A DNA stretch of 32,351 nucleotides from Porphyromonas somerae DSM 23386. GTDB lineage: Bacteria > Bacteroidota > Bacteroidia > Bacteroidales > Porphyromonadaceae. The position numbers and the translations under genes were made by a program. The notes under the pieces are model-generated. The model ran no database searches. It saw nothing but the letters and a program-made list of their open reading frames with translations, and was not told where the DNA came from. Each line of letters starts with the position of its first letter. Position 1 is the first letter of the stretch. Shown here one piece after another: positions 15,130-23,491 of this stretch. Location: assembly GCF_000372405.1 (NCBI RefSeq), contig NZ_AQVC01000029.1:1-32351 (forward strand). The letters are read 5' to 3'.

Positions 15130-16932
15130 TTATTTATTGCGTTGGCTACGCTTGCGTTCGGTCTCATCAAGTATGATCTTACGCATACGCATTGACTTAG
15201 GGGTCACCTCTACCAATTCGTCGGACTTGATATACTCTAGGGCATCTTCAAGCGAGAAGCGAATTGGAGGAGCGAGTTGCACCTTGTCGTCCGAACCCGA
15301 AGCACGCATGTTGGTTAGCTTTTTGGATTTGCAGACATTCACGTTGAGGTCTTCGTCACGGGTGTTTTCTCCTACCACTTGACCAGCATATACCTCCTCT
15401 TGTGGGTCGATGAAGAATCGACCGCGGCTCTGCAGGTTATTCAGGGCATAGGCGTAGGCAGTACCACTCTCTAGTGCAACGATGGAGCCATTGTTGCGGG
15501 TCTCGATATCGCCTTTCCAAGGCTCAAAGTCTAGGAACCTATGTGCCATAATTGCTTCACCACTCGAAGCGGTTAGCACCTGATTATTCAACCCGATAAT
15601 GCCTCGCGAGGGGATGCGGAACTTGAGGAAGGTGCGGTCGTTTTTCTGCTCCATCTCGGTCATCTCGCCCTTACGACGGGTCACGAGGTCAATGATTTTG
15701 CTCGCTACCTCCTCGGGAAGGTTCACCGTTAGCTCCTCAATTGGCTCATGCTTTACCCCATCAATCTCCTTGATGATGACTTGGGGCTGCCCCACCTGAA
15801 GCTCGTACCCCTCACGGCGCATGGTCTCAATAAGAATGGATAAGTGTAGTACCCCTCGGCCATAGACAATCCAACTATCGGCACTATCTGTCTCCTCTAC
15901 TCTAAGCGCTAGGTTTTTGTCTAGCTCTCTCTGGAGACGGTCATAGATATGGCGTGAGGTGACATATTTTCCCTCCCGACCATAGAAGGGGGAGTTATTG
16001 ATCATGAAGCGCATGCTCATTGTCGGCTCATCAATCGCAATACTTGGTAGAGCCTCTGGAGTGGAGACGTCGCAAATCGTCTCGCCGATCTCAAAGTTGT
16101 CGAGCCCAACCACAGCACAAATATCACCACAAGAAACCTCGTCTACCTTGCGACGACCAAGTCCCTCAAATATATTAAGCTCCTTGATCTTGCTCTGCTG
16201 CTGGGTACCATCACGCTTCATCAAGACGATGTTCTGACCTACCTTGAGGGTGCCACGGTGGATACGCCCCACAGCAATACGCCCTACGAAACTAGAGTAA
16301 TCGAGGGAGGTGATGAGCATTTGGCTTGCCCCCTCTAGCATCGGTGGTTCGGGGATATACTTGATGATGGCATCGAGGAGCTGATGAATGTTGTCGGTCG
16401 GTTTTCTCCAATCGGTCGACATCCAACCTTGTTTTGCCGAACCAAAGAAGGTGGGGAAGTCCAATTGATCCTCTGTTGCATTGAGGTTGAACATTAGGTC
16501 AAAGACCATCTCCTGCACTTCATCGGGCCGACAGTTCTCTTTATCCACCTTATTAATCACCACAATAGGCTTCAGTCCCATCTCAATCGCCTTGCTCAGC
16601 ACAAAACGAGTCTGAGGCATCGGCCCCTCAAAGGCATCGACAATCAGCAGACAGCCATCAGCCATATTGAGTACACGCTCCACTTCACCACCAAAGTCGG
16701 CGTGCCCTGGAGTGTCTATGATATTAATTTTGTAGTCCTGGTATCTGATGGAGACATTTTTGGAGAGGATCGTGATTCCTCGCTCACGCTCTAGGTCATT
16801 ATTATCTAGCATCTGTGTGAGCTCTGCACTCTCTTCCCTAAATAGCTTCCCAGCCTGTAGCATACGGTCCACGAGCGAAGTCTTACCGTGGTCCACGTGT
16901 GCAATAATCGCAATGTTTCTAATCTTTTGCAT
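15130..16932 (-). CDS. typA: Translational GTPase TypA/BipA
   Basis: Ribosome-associated GTPase of the EF-G/LepA group, involved in 50S assembly and stress or cold adaptation. The 600-aa length is normal. The G domain shows AHVDHGKTS (11-19), RGITI switch (51-55), [15 protein letters not shown] (73-87) and NKVD (127-130). The EF-G-like domains and the BipA-specific C-terminus follow ([10 protein letters not shown] and later [13 protein letters not shown]). The start is supported by AAGGAG (complement of 16938-16943) just before the ATG. It leads the unit typA, glycosyltransferase, trmN6. Confidence 0.96.
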   Translation of the reverse strand: MQKIRNIAIIAHVDHGKTSLVDRMLQAGKLFREESAELTQMLDNNDLERERGITILSKNVSIRYQDYKINIIDTPGHADFGGEVERVLNMADGCLLIVDAFEGPMPQTRFVLSKAIEMGLKPIVVINKVDKENCRPDEVQEMVFDLMFNLNATEDQLDFPTFFGSAKQGWMSTDWRKPTDNIHQLLDAIIKYIPEPPMLEGASQMLITSLDYSSFVGRIAVGRIHRGTLKVGQNIVLMKRDGTQQQSKIKELNIFEGLGRRKVDEVSCGDICAVVGLDNFEIGETICDVSTPEALPSIAIDEPTMSMRFMINNSPFYGREGKYVTSRHIYDRLQRELDKNLALRVEETDSADSWIVYGRGVLHLSILIETMRREGYELQVGQPQVIIKEIDGVKHEPIEELTVNLPEEVASKIIDLVTRRKGEMTEMEQKNDRTFLKFRIPSRGIIGLNNQVLTASSGEAIMAHRFLDFEPWKGDIETRNNGSIVALESGTAYAYALNNLQSRGRFFIDPQEEVYAGQVVGENTRDEDLNVNVCKSKKLTNMRASGSDDKVQLAPPIRFSLEDALEYIKSDELVEVTPKSMRMRKIILDETERKRSQRNK

Positions 16933-16962
16933 CTAATCTCCTTGTATTTACTTTTGTCGGCA

Positions 16963-16970
16963 CAAAGATA
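16963..16970 (-). promoter_or_regulatory. Candidate typA promoter (-7 element)
   Basis: On the minus strand the sequence reads TTTTTGGTATCTTTG, with TATCTTTG as the -7 element 30 bp before the typA ATG. The same string is found before nspC. No -33 TTG is evident; the 13-bp palindrome GGTGATAATCACC (16990-17002, one central mismatch position) lies where the -33 region should be and could be an operator. Confidence 0.5.
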
Positions 16971-17120
16971 CCAAAAAGTGTACGCACACGGTGATAATCA
17001 CCCCGCCCCCTTCAATACTCCATCGGATATATGAGGTGAGGAACAGCAGAAAAATGGGTCGGAAGTATTGTTTTATAGCATACTTTTGGGGTAAAAGGTG
17101 TTTGGTATCTATTTATTTCT

Positions 17121-17128
17121 TAAGTTTG
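17121..17128 (+). promoter_or_regulatory. Candidate gdhA promoter (-7 element)
   Basis: TAAGTTTG matches TAnnTTTG and a TTTG lies upstream at 17101-17104 with a 16-bp spacer, a little short. The leader to the gdhA ATG would be about 90 nt. The rest of 16933-17221 holds no other clear signal. Confidence 0.45.
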
Positions 17129-17221
17129 TGATGTTGTAACCTAAGGGTCTAAAGTACCATTGGCTGATAACAGAATAATATTAACGATTTACTAATCTAT
17201 ACATTTATTATCTATTGCATT

Positions 17222-18565
17222 ATGAAAGTAGCAGAGATTATTAAGAATCTGGAAGCTAAGCACCCAGGCGAGGCTGAGTATATCCAGGCAGTGCAGGAAG
17301 TTCTTGAGTCTATTGAGGACCTATACAATGCACACCCTGAATACGACAAAAACAAGATCGTAGAGCGGATGGTGGAGCCAGACCGTATCTTTACGTTCCG
17401 TGTGAATTGGGTAGACGATAAGGGTGAGGTGCAGACCAACATCGGTTATCGTGTACAGTTTAACTCGGCAATTGGCCCATACAAGGGTGGTATCCGCTTC
17501 CACAAAGCCGTGACCCCTTCTATGCTTAAGTTCCTCGGCTTTGAGCAGACTTTCAAGAATGCACTAACTACTTTGCCTATGGGCGGTGGTAAGGGTGGTT
17601 CGGACTTTGACCCAGTAGGTAAGTCAGAGGCTGAGATCATGCGTTTCTGCCAAGCGTTTATGCTAGAGCTAGTTCACTGCATCGGCCCTGATCAGGATAT
17701 TCCTGCTGGTGACGTAGGTGTTGGTACCCGTGAGATCGGCTATATGAATGGCATGTACCAAAAGCTTACTCGTGAGTATCACACTGGTGTACTTACTGGT
17801 AAGGGTATGACTTGGGGTGGTTCGGAATTCCGCCCAGAGGCTACTGGTTTTGGTGCACTTTACTTCACTGAGCACCTTCTTGCTAAGGCAGGTAAGGACA
17901 TCAAGGGTAAGAAGGTAGCTATCTCTGGCTTCGGCAACGTAGCTTGGGGTGCTGCTAAGAAGACCACTGAGCTAGGTGGTAAGGTGATTGCTATCTCTGG
18001 TCCTGATGGTGTTTGCGAGATTCCTAATGGCATCACTGAGGAGATGATTGACTATATGCCTGTAATGCGTAGCTCAAACCGCAACAAGGTACAGGATATG
18101 GCTGATAAGTTCCCAGACAAAACTAAGTTTACCCCTGGTAAGAAGGCTTGGAGTATCCCTTGTGACATCGCTCTACCTTGTGCTTTCCAGAATGAGCTGA
18201 ATGGCGACGACGCTAAGGAGCTGAAGGATAATGGTTGCTGGTGCTGCTGCGAGGTTTCGAATATGGGTTGTACTCCTGAGGCTATCCACTTCTTCCAAAG
18301 CAGTGGTATGCTCTTTGCCCCTGGTAAGGCTGTGAATGCTGGTGGTGTGGCTACTTCTGGTCTTGAGATGACTCAGAATGCTGCTCACCTCAATTGGCCT
18401 GCTGAGGAGGTTAATGAGAAGCTACACTGGATCATGAAGTCGATCCACGAGCAGTGCGTGAAGTATGGTACTCAACCTGATGGTTCTATAGACTACGTGA
18501 AGGGTGCTAATATCGCAGGCTTTATGAAGGTAGCACAGGCTATGCTTGAGCAAGGCGTTATCTAA
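17222..18565 (+). CDS. gdhA: Glutamate dehydrogenase
   Basis: Hexameric glutamate dehydrogenase of the small (about 50 kDa) bacterial class, converting glutamate to 2-oxoglutarate and ammonia or the reverse. The 447-aa protein has the substrate lysines K88 (GPYKGG), K112 and catalytic K124 (PMGGGKGGSDFDP), each one residue lower than in the Clostridium symbiosum enzyme. The Rossmann motif is SGFGNVAWGA at about 230-239. NAD or NADP preference is not safe to read; the well-known Porphyromonas gingivalis enzyme uses NAD. Codons are strongly biased to a small set (GGT, AAG, GCT), suggesting high expression. It is single-gene: its own promoter and a strong terminator follow. Confidence 0.96.
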   Translation: MKVAEIIKNLEAKHPGEAEYIQAVQEVLESIEDLYNAHPEYDKNKIVERMVEPDRIFTFRVNWVDDKGEVQTNIGYRVQFNSAIGPYKGGIRFHKAVTPSMLKFLGFEQTFKNALTTLPMGGGKGGSDFDPVGKSEAEIMRFCQAFMLELVHCIGPDQDIPAGDVGVGTREIGYMNGMYQKLTREYHTGVLTGKGMTWGGSEFRPEATGFGALYFTEHLLAKAGKDIKGKKVAISGFGNVAWGAAKKTTELGGKVIAISGPDGVCEIPNGITEEMIDYMPVMRSSNRNKVQDMADKFPDKTKFTPGKKAWSIPCDIALPCAFQNELNGDDAKELKDNGCWCCCEVSNMGCTPEAIHFFQSSGMLFAPGKAVNAGGVATSGLEMTQNAAHLNWPAEEVNEKLHWIMKSIHEQCVKYGTQPDGSIDYVKGANIAGFMKVAQAMLEQGVI

Positions 18566-18585
18566 TCAGGTAATAGCATATCAAT

Positions 18586-18623
18586 AAAATGGGCTAGGGT
18601 CAGTAATGACGCTAGCCCATTTT
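18586..18623 (+). terminator. gdhA terminator
   Basis: A perfect 12-bp inverted repeat, AAAATGGGCTAG (18586-18597) and CTAGCCCATTTT (18612-18623), with a 14-nt loop, 20 bp after the gdhA stop. It ends in TTTT on both strands, so it can act as a bidirectional intrinsic terminator. Confidence 0.85.
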
Positions 18624-18686
18624 GCATATAGACCTTTCAAGACGAGACAGCGTTGATCATCATAATATTCCCTATATCAAGCTAAG

Positions 18687-18748
18687 ATGTTTGATGTATA
18701 AAACAAAAATGTTTTATACGTGAAATAGAATGGCTTTGTATATGAAAT
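18687..18748 (+). repeat. AT-rich repeat, copy 1
   Basis: About 62 bp align without gaps to 31552-31613 with roughly 70% identity by eye. Shared blocks include ATGTTTG, TGTATAAA and AAATGTTTTA. Inside is a perfect 9-bp palindrome, GTATAAAAC (18696-18704) and GTTTTATAC (18711-18719). The internal spacing of similar blocks is about 22-24 bp, suggesting degenerate tandem units. Confidence 0.6.
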
Positions 18749-18771
18749 AATTGGGGTAGGCTACAGGGGTT

Positions 18772-18789
18772 CAGGGGTTACGTATTAGG
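18772..18789 (+). repeat. 18-bp dispersed motif, copy 3
   Basis: CAGGGGTTACGTATTAGG differs at two bases from the motif at 243-260 (minus) and 12408-12425 (plus). The preceding bases (18764-18771) repeat CAGGGGTT. It sits about 100 bp before array C, the same neighbourhood as at the other two loci. Confidence 0.55.
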
Positions 18790-18885
18790 AGTATATGCAT
18801 AAGTTAATGACTCTGTAAATAGTGGAAAGTAGTGGCAAAAAAGCCCATTTATAACAATATGATATTCAACACTATATAAAAGCGA

Positions 18886-18991
18886 AAACTTAGTTGCAAC
18901 TAAGCGATCGGCGAGTTGCAACTAAGCAAATGTCGAGTTGCAACAAAGCAAATGCTTAGTTGCAACTAAACTTTTGACCACTTAGCTGTTG
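18886..18991 (+). repeat. 22-bp repeat array, locus C
   Basis: Copy of locus A (1-106) with five mismatches over 106 bp, including the flanking CTAAACTTTTG and CACTTAGCTGTTG. Three direct 22-bp units with variable 7-bp spacers (GATCGGC, AAATGTC) end in an inverted unit at about 18954-18970. It lies between gdhA and the GH95 gene, which converge. Confidence 0.85.
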
Positions 18992-19026
18992 TAACAATGA
19001 TCTTATACAAGCTATTGAGTATAATG

Positions 19027-19279
19027 GAGTAAGGACCTCGTCAGAGGTCCCTCTTAAATAGACACAGGTCGGAGGGGCGTTAGCCCCGAACGACCTGTGT
19101 GTAAGAGCATATTCAGCACCTCCTTGACCCCAGCTGAGGGGTCCGGCCTAGAGATAGGGTTGTCCGACCCCTCGGCCGGGGTCGCAAGGGTGTTTTACAC
19201 GTATCAATACACAGGTCTTCGGCACTCCGTGCCTTGACCTGTGCCTATTTAGCACGGACCTCTGCCGAGGTCCTTACTC
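19027..19279. repeat. 253-bp nested palindrome with six hairpins
   Basis: The ends are 24-bp inverted repeats (19027-19050 and 19256-19279) with one mismatch, and each end is itself a hairpin (GGACCTC/GAGGTCC). Inside them lie a second matched pair of hairpins, 19062-19100 (ACACAGGTCG/CGACCTGTGT, inner GGGGC/GCCCC) and 19210-19243 (CACAGGTC/GACCTGTG, inner GGCAC/GTGCC), and a third pair, 19126-19143 and 19166-19183 (GACCCC/GGGGTC). All three pairs share a centre near 19154. No open frame of note. It could be a MITE-like or REP-like element, a structured RNA or a transcription barrier. Confidence 0.8.
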
Positions 19280-19410
19280 ATAGACACCCCGCTAAAATCC
19301 ATACGGTAAGAACTTTCCAATGCATTACCTCTGGGCAGGCTGCTAGGTCGTCTTCCCCAATTAAATTTAGTCTTAACAGCCCCTTGCCAAACGACCTTCT
19401 TATGTAAGGA

Positions 19411-21723
19411 TTAGAAGCGAAGGGTCTTAGGACGCCCTTTGGAGATGGTGTAGCTCTTGATGGCTCCTGTAGTGGGGTGTTTTAGTCGGATAGTGGTGCG
19501 ATTGAGTTGAGTAGAGAGGGTCACCTGTTTTGGTTTGCCATTGCTCCAAGTGAGGTCTACCATGGCACCACCTCTCACTCTGAGCTGACGGAAGCTGCCA
19601 CTTTGCCAAGTTGGGGGTAGGGCTGGCAATAGCTCCACAAAGCCATCTTGACTTTGGATGAGCATCTCCGAAATAGCCGCGATACCACCGAAGTTACCAT
19701 CAATCTGAAAGGGTGGGTGGGCACAGAATAGATTGGGATAGGTACCTCCGCTATTTTCTGCTGGTTGTAGTAGGCTCTTCAGTAGCTTATGTGCTCGTGC
19801 TCCATCTTTGAGCCTAGCCCAAAAGTTGATTTTCCATGCTCTTGACCAACCTGTTCCCCCATCGCCACGACGGTTGAGAGTCTCCATCGCAGCCTTGGCG
19901 AGGTCGGGCGTACTATTCGTAGAGATGGTGTTGCCTGGGTAGAGAGCATAGAGGTGAGAGACGTGCCGGTGGTGTGGCTCCACCTCTTGATAGTCCTCCA
20001 GCCACTCTTGCAGATATCCTTTGGAGCTTATCTGGTTGGGTGCTAATCGTGGTAAGATTGCCTTAGCCTTGGCTGTCCACTCGTTTTCTATCCCAAGGAT
20101 AGCGGCCGAAGTTATGAGGTTGGTGAGTAGCTCTCGCACAATTTGGTTGTCCATAGTCGCCCCCATACAGATATAGAGGGGGGTCTTGCTACCAGGTAAT
20201 ATGTATCCATTTTCGGGCGAAGAGGTAGGAGCCGTGACTAGCCAAGCGTGCGACGGCTCCTCAATAAGGGAAGTGATGAAAAACTTTGCCGCCCCCTCGA
20301 GCATAGGGTAGTACCTACGCAGGAACTCACGATCGAGAGTAAAGGCGTAGTGATCCCAAACGTGTTGCATCAACCAGGCACCGCCCGTATTAGTGGCACC
20401 CCATGACGCACTCTCACCAGGGGCGGTAAAACTCCAAGGGTTGGTCATCATATGAGCTGTCCACCCCTCGGCATTGTAGTAGGTCTTGGCGGTTTTGGTC
20501 CCACTCTCCACAAGAGACTCTGCCAGTCGATAGAGGGGCAAGGTGTGGTCGCCTAGTCCTGCCACTTCAGCTGGCCAGTAATTCATCTGTAGGTTGATGT
20601 TGAGATGGTAGTCGCCATTCCAAGGGAGTTGAGTGCCACCTGCCCACATTCCTTGTAGGTTGAGGGGTAAAGCATCGGGGCGAGTGCCTGAAATCATAAG
20701 GTAGCGACCGAAGTTGTAGTAAAGCTCTACGAAAGCAGGGTCCTCATCCTTTTGGAAGCGTTGCAGTCGCTCGTCGGTGGTGAGCGACTGATGATCTACT
20801 TTGCTATCAAGATGGATAGCTACTCGGTGGTACTTCTCTTGGTAGCTTTGGAGGTGGTGGGAAAGCAGCTCTTGCCAATTCCCGTGAGATAGGTCGCTTT
20901 TGCCTGGCAATAGAGAGGTGGTATTGCCGATTAGTAGAAGCACCTCATCGGCATTCGTCACCTTGAGCCCTCCCTCGGCGATAGAGACCTCTCCACCTAT
21001 GGGGTATATCTTGAGTTGTGCTTTGTAGGTGACTCCTTTGTCGGTTCCCCAACCATCTTCCAATTGCCCTTCAAGGGTTATCTCATCGGGTGCGATTGAA
21101 AGTTGATATTGACTTGGTCGCCAAAGCTGCGTGGTGAAGGAGATCTTACCCTTTTGACTTGCAGTGAGCCGAATGGCTAGTACGTCCTCCTTGCCATGGC
21201 TGGCAATGTATTCGCGGCGATACTCCACCTCTCCCATTTTGAAAGAAGTAGTGAGTAGTGCTTCATCTAGATCTAGCTGGAAGCGGTAGTCACTGTAAGA
21301 GCTATCGGGTAACTGATGCTGTAGATTGAGCCAGCCGAGCATCTGGAAAGAGCCGTAGGGGGTGGTGGCCGATTGGCCATGGTTGCTTCCTTTCCCCCCG
21401 CAGACAAAGTGCTGATAGACGAGGTCTTGGGCCAACTGGCTATCTCCCTTTAAGAGTGCCTCACGGATACTGGGGAGATAGTTGCTTGCCCCTTCTTTCC
21501 ACTGAGTGGGGTCGTAGCTACCGCTCCACATACTGATATCATTGAGGATAATTCGCTCATTGGCGATACCTCCATCGGGCATCATACCGAGCCGTCCATT
21601 ACCTAGCGGAAGTCGCTCCTCCCATCTAGTCGCAGGGTGATCGTACCACAAGATGTGCTCCTGAGCGAGTGCCTGAAGTACCACAAGAAGGCTACAAAGG
21701 AGGAGTGCAAATCTTTTAGTCAT
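19411..21723 (-). CDS. Secreted GH95 alpha-L-fucosidase
   Basis: Glycoside hydrolase family 95, usually an inverting alpha-1,2-L-fucosidase acting on host glycans such as mucin O-glycans; some members act on alpha-L-galactose. The 770-aa product starts with a signal peptide (about 1-20, ending LQALAQ). An N-terminal beta-sandwich domain with PLGNGRLGMM (39-48) is typical. The (alpha/alpha)6 barrel carries Asn381 (LQMNYWPAE), Glu504 (SSPENGY; the acid) and Asp675 (IDGNFGG), which correspond to the three active-site positions of the Bifidobacterium enzyme AfcA. A short beta-rich C-terminus closes the protein. No lipobox and no SusC/SusD genes are nearby. It is transcribed alone, toward the repeat-rich region. 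Confidence 0.93.
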   Translation of the reverse strand: MTKRFALLLCSLLVVLQALAQEHILWYDHPATRWEERLPLGNGRLGMMPDGGIANERIILNDISMWSGSYDPTQWKEGASNYLPSIREALLKGDSQLAQDLVYQHFVCGGKGSNHGQSATTPYGSFQMLGWLNLQHQLPDSSYSDYRFQLDLDEALLTTSFKMGEVEYRREYIASHGKEDVLAIRLTASQKGKISFTTQLWRPSQYQLSIAPDEITLEGQLEDGWGTDKGVTYKAQLKIYPIGGEVSIAEGGLKVTNADEVLLLIGNTTSLLPGKSDLSHGNWQELLSHHLQSYQEKYHRVAIHLDSKVDHQSLTTDERLQRFQKDEDPAFVELYYNFGRYLMISGTRPDALPLNLQGMWAGGTQLPWNGDYHLNINLQMNYWPAEVAGLGDHTLPLYRLAESLVESGTKTAKTYYNAEGWTAHMMTNPWSFTAPGESASWGATNTGGAWLMQHVWDHYAFTLDREFLRRYYPMLEGAAKFFITSLIEEPSHAWLVTAPTSSPENGYILPGSKTPLYICMGATMDNQIVRELLTNLITSAAILGIENEWTAKAKAILPRLAPNQISSKGYLQEWLEDYQEVEPHHRHVSHLYALYPGNTISTNSTPDLAKAAMETLNRRGDGGTGWSRAWKINFWARLKDGARAHKLLKSLLQPAENSGGTYPNLFCAHPPFQIDGNFGGIAAISEMLIQSQDGFVELLPALPPTWQSGSFRQLRVRGGAMVDLTWSNGKPKQVTLSTQLNRTTIRLKHPTTGAIKSYTISKGRPKTLRF

Positions 21724-21943
21724 TACTGTTACCTATTGATATGATTCTTATGCGAGTGCAAGTTAAGCAAATAATTGCATATGCTCTGACCCTATTTCAA
21801 TGACTGAGTATGTAACTGGTTTCTGTCCCTTTTCTTATTGAGAAGCATAATATGATAGCTTTTATGTCTCCTTGATAGAGATCATTGACTTGATAGACTT
21901 GTTTTGTCGCTTGGTTTTATTATGTTGTCTCGTAAAGATTGGC

Positions 21944-21951
21944 TACATTTG
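21944..21951 (+). promoter_or_regulatory. Candidate promoter of the CoA-transferase gene
   Basis: TACATTTG fits TAnnTTTG, with a TTG at 21925-21927 (16-bp spacer). It lies 43 bp before the ATG. The region 21724-21943, between divergent GH95 and this gene, shows no other clear signal. Confidence 0.45.
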
Positions 21952-21994
21952 TGGTATAAAATCTTTAATTAATCATTAAATAATAATTGACCCT

Positions 21995-23491
21995 ATGGCT
22001 CTTAAGTTTATGACTGCTGATGAAGCAGCAAAGTTTGTACACCACAATGACAATGTGGGGTTCAGTGGATTTACACCTGCTGGATGTCCAAAGGTAATTC
22101 CTGCGGCTATTGCACGTCATGCAAAGTCCGAGCATGAAGCTGGACGTCCTTTCCAGATAGGTGTTTTTACTGGTGCATCAACTGGGGATAGGCTTGATGG
22201 TGAGCTGGCTCGTGCAGAGGCTATCAAGTTTAGAACCCCTTATCAATCTAATAAAGATTTGCGTGCCCTTATTAATGCTGGAAAGGTGGACTATAATGAT
22301 ATGCATCTTTCAATGCTTGCACAGGAGATTCGCTATGGTTTTTTAGGTAAGATTGATATCGCTATTGTGGAAGCGGCCGATGTGACCGAAGACGGTGAAA
22401 TAGTTCCTACCACTGGAGTGGGTATCGCACCTACGATTTGCCGATTAGCAGATAAGATTATTGTGGAGCTCAATGATAAGCACCCAAAGGAGATTCGTGG
22501 AATGCACGATATTGCGGAGCTTCAAGACCCTCCTCACAGAGGTACGATTGATATTGTTGACCCTCACGACAGAGTAGGAACTGATTGTATCAAGGTAGAT
22601 CCTGCTAAGATTGTAGCAGTCGTGAAGACTTCAGAGCCTAACGATGATTCTGCCTTTGCTCCACTTGATGAAGTCACTAAGGCGATTGGTGCAAATGTGG
22701 CTAAGTTCTTTGAGCAAGAGATGGCGGCTGGTAGACTACCAAAGGAGTTTTTGCCTGTACAAAGTGGGGTAGGTAATGTGGCTAATGCTGTTTTGGGTGC
22801 TATGGGCGATAGTGAGCAGATCCCTGCTTTCAATGTTTACACTGAGGTGATTCAGGATTCAGTGATAAAGCTGATGAAGAAGGGTAAGGTGAAGTTTGCT
22901 TCTGGATGCTCTTTATCAGTTTCGAGAGAGGTGATTCAAGATATTTATGCTCACCTTGATTTCTTCAAAGATAAGCTACTTCTACGTCCTCTTGAGTACT
23001 CCAATAACCCTGAAGTGGCTCGTCGTATCGGAGTGATTGCGATTAATACTGCATTGGAAGCTGATATTTATGGCAATATCAATTCTACTCATGTGATGGG
23101 CACCAAAATGATGAATGGCATTGGAGGATCGGGTGACTTCACTCGCTCAGGCTACCTTTCTATCTTTACCACTCCTTCGGTAGCAAAGAATGGAGATATT
23201 AGCTGCTTCGTGCCTATGGTTTCGCACCTTGACCACTCGGAGCACTCTGTGAAGATCATTATTAGTGAGTATGGTATTGCAGATCTTCGTGGCAAGTCAC
23301 CTCGTCAGCGTGCTGAGGAGATCATCAATAATGTAGTGCATCCCGATTATCGCCAACTGTTGCGTGACTATCTAGCTGTTTCGAAACAGGGTCAGACCAA
23401 GGTTAATTTGGATGCTTGCTTTGAATTCCATCGCAAGTTCCAAGAGACTGGGTCAATGAAGAATGCCGACTTCTCCCCTTATAAGAAATGA
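21995..23491 (+). CDS. Acetyl-CoA hydrolase/CoA-transferase family protein
   Basis: Member of the acetyl-CoA hydrolase/transferase family, which includes succinyl-CoA:acetate and butyryl-CoA:acetate CoA-transferases. It is 498 aa, the normal length. The catalytic glutamate is E284 in VYTEVIQD, the oxyanion-loop motif SGVGNVANAV is at 257-266, and NGIGGSGDFTRSGY lies near residues 376-389. These marks suggest a true transferase passing CoA between acetate and another acid through a glutamyl-CoA intermediate. In a Porphyromonas-like amino-acid fermenter it would release short-chain acids and conserve the thioester. The acyl partner (succinyl, propionyl or butyryl) cannot be decided. Its stop overlaps the next ATG by 4 nt (ATGA). 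Confidence 0.9.
   Translation: MALKFMTADEAAKFVHHNDNVGFSGFTPAGCPKVIPAAIARHAKSEHEAGRPFQIGVFTGASTGDRLDGELARAEAIKFRTPYQSNKDLRALINAGKVDYNDMHLSMLAQEIRYGFLGKIDIAIVEAADVTEDGEIVPTTGVGIAPTICRLADKIIVELNDKHPKEIRGMHDIAELQDPPHRGTIDIVDPHDRVGTDCIKVDPAKIVAVVKTSEPNDDSAFAPLDEVTKAIGANVAKFFEQEMAAGRLPKEFLPVQSGVGNVANAVLGAMGDSEQIPAFNVYTEVIQDSVIKLMKKGKVKFASGCSLSVSREVIQDIYAHLDFFKDKLLLRPLEYSNNPEVARRIGVIAINTALEADIYGNINSTHVMGTKMMNGIGGSGDFTRSGYLSIFTTPSVAKNGDISCFVPMVSHLDHSEHSVKIIISEYGIADLRGKSPRQRAEEIINNVVHPDYRQLLRDYLAVSKQGQTKVNLDACFEFHRKFQETGSMKNADFSPYKK

Larger units (their letters stand above)
18566..19410. other. 845-bp gene-free region
   Basis: No credible coding sequence is seen on either strand. It holds the gdhA terminator, an AT-rich repeat, the 18-bp motif, array C and the nested palindrome, in that order. 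Nothing is recognised in 19280-19410 next to the end of the GH95 gene. The density of repeats between convergent genes suggests a landing site for small mobile or repetitive elements. Confidence 0.75.

Noticed and set aside
12641-16932. Mobile element or island between hydF and gdhA
   Set aside because: The genes are housekeeping (typA, trmN6) or common (glycosyltransferase), and there is no transposase, integrase or tRNA-end repeat.
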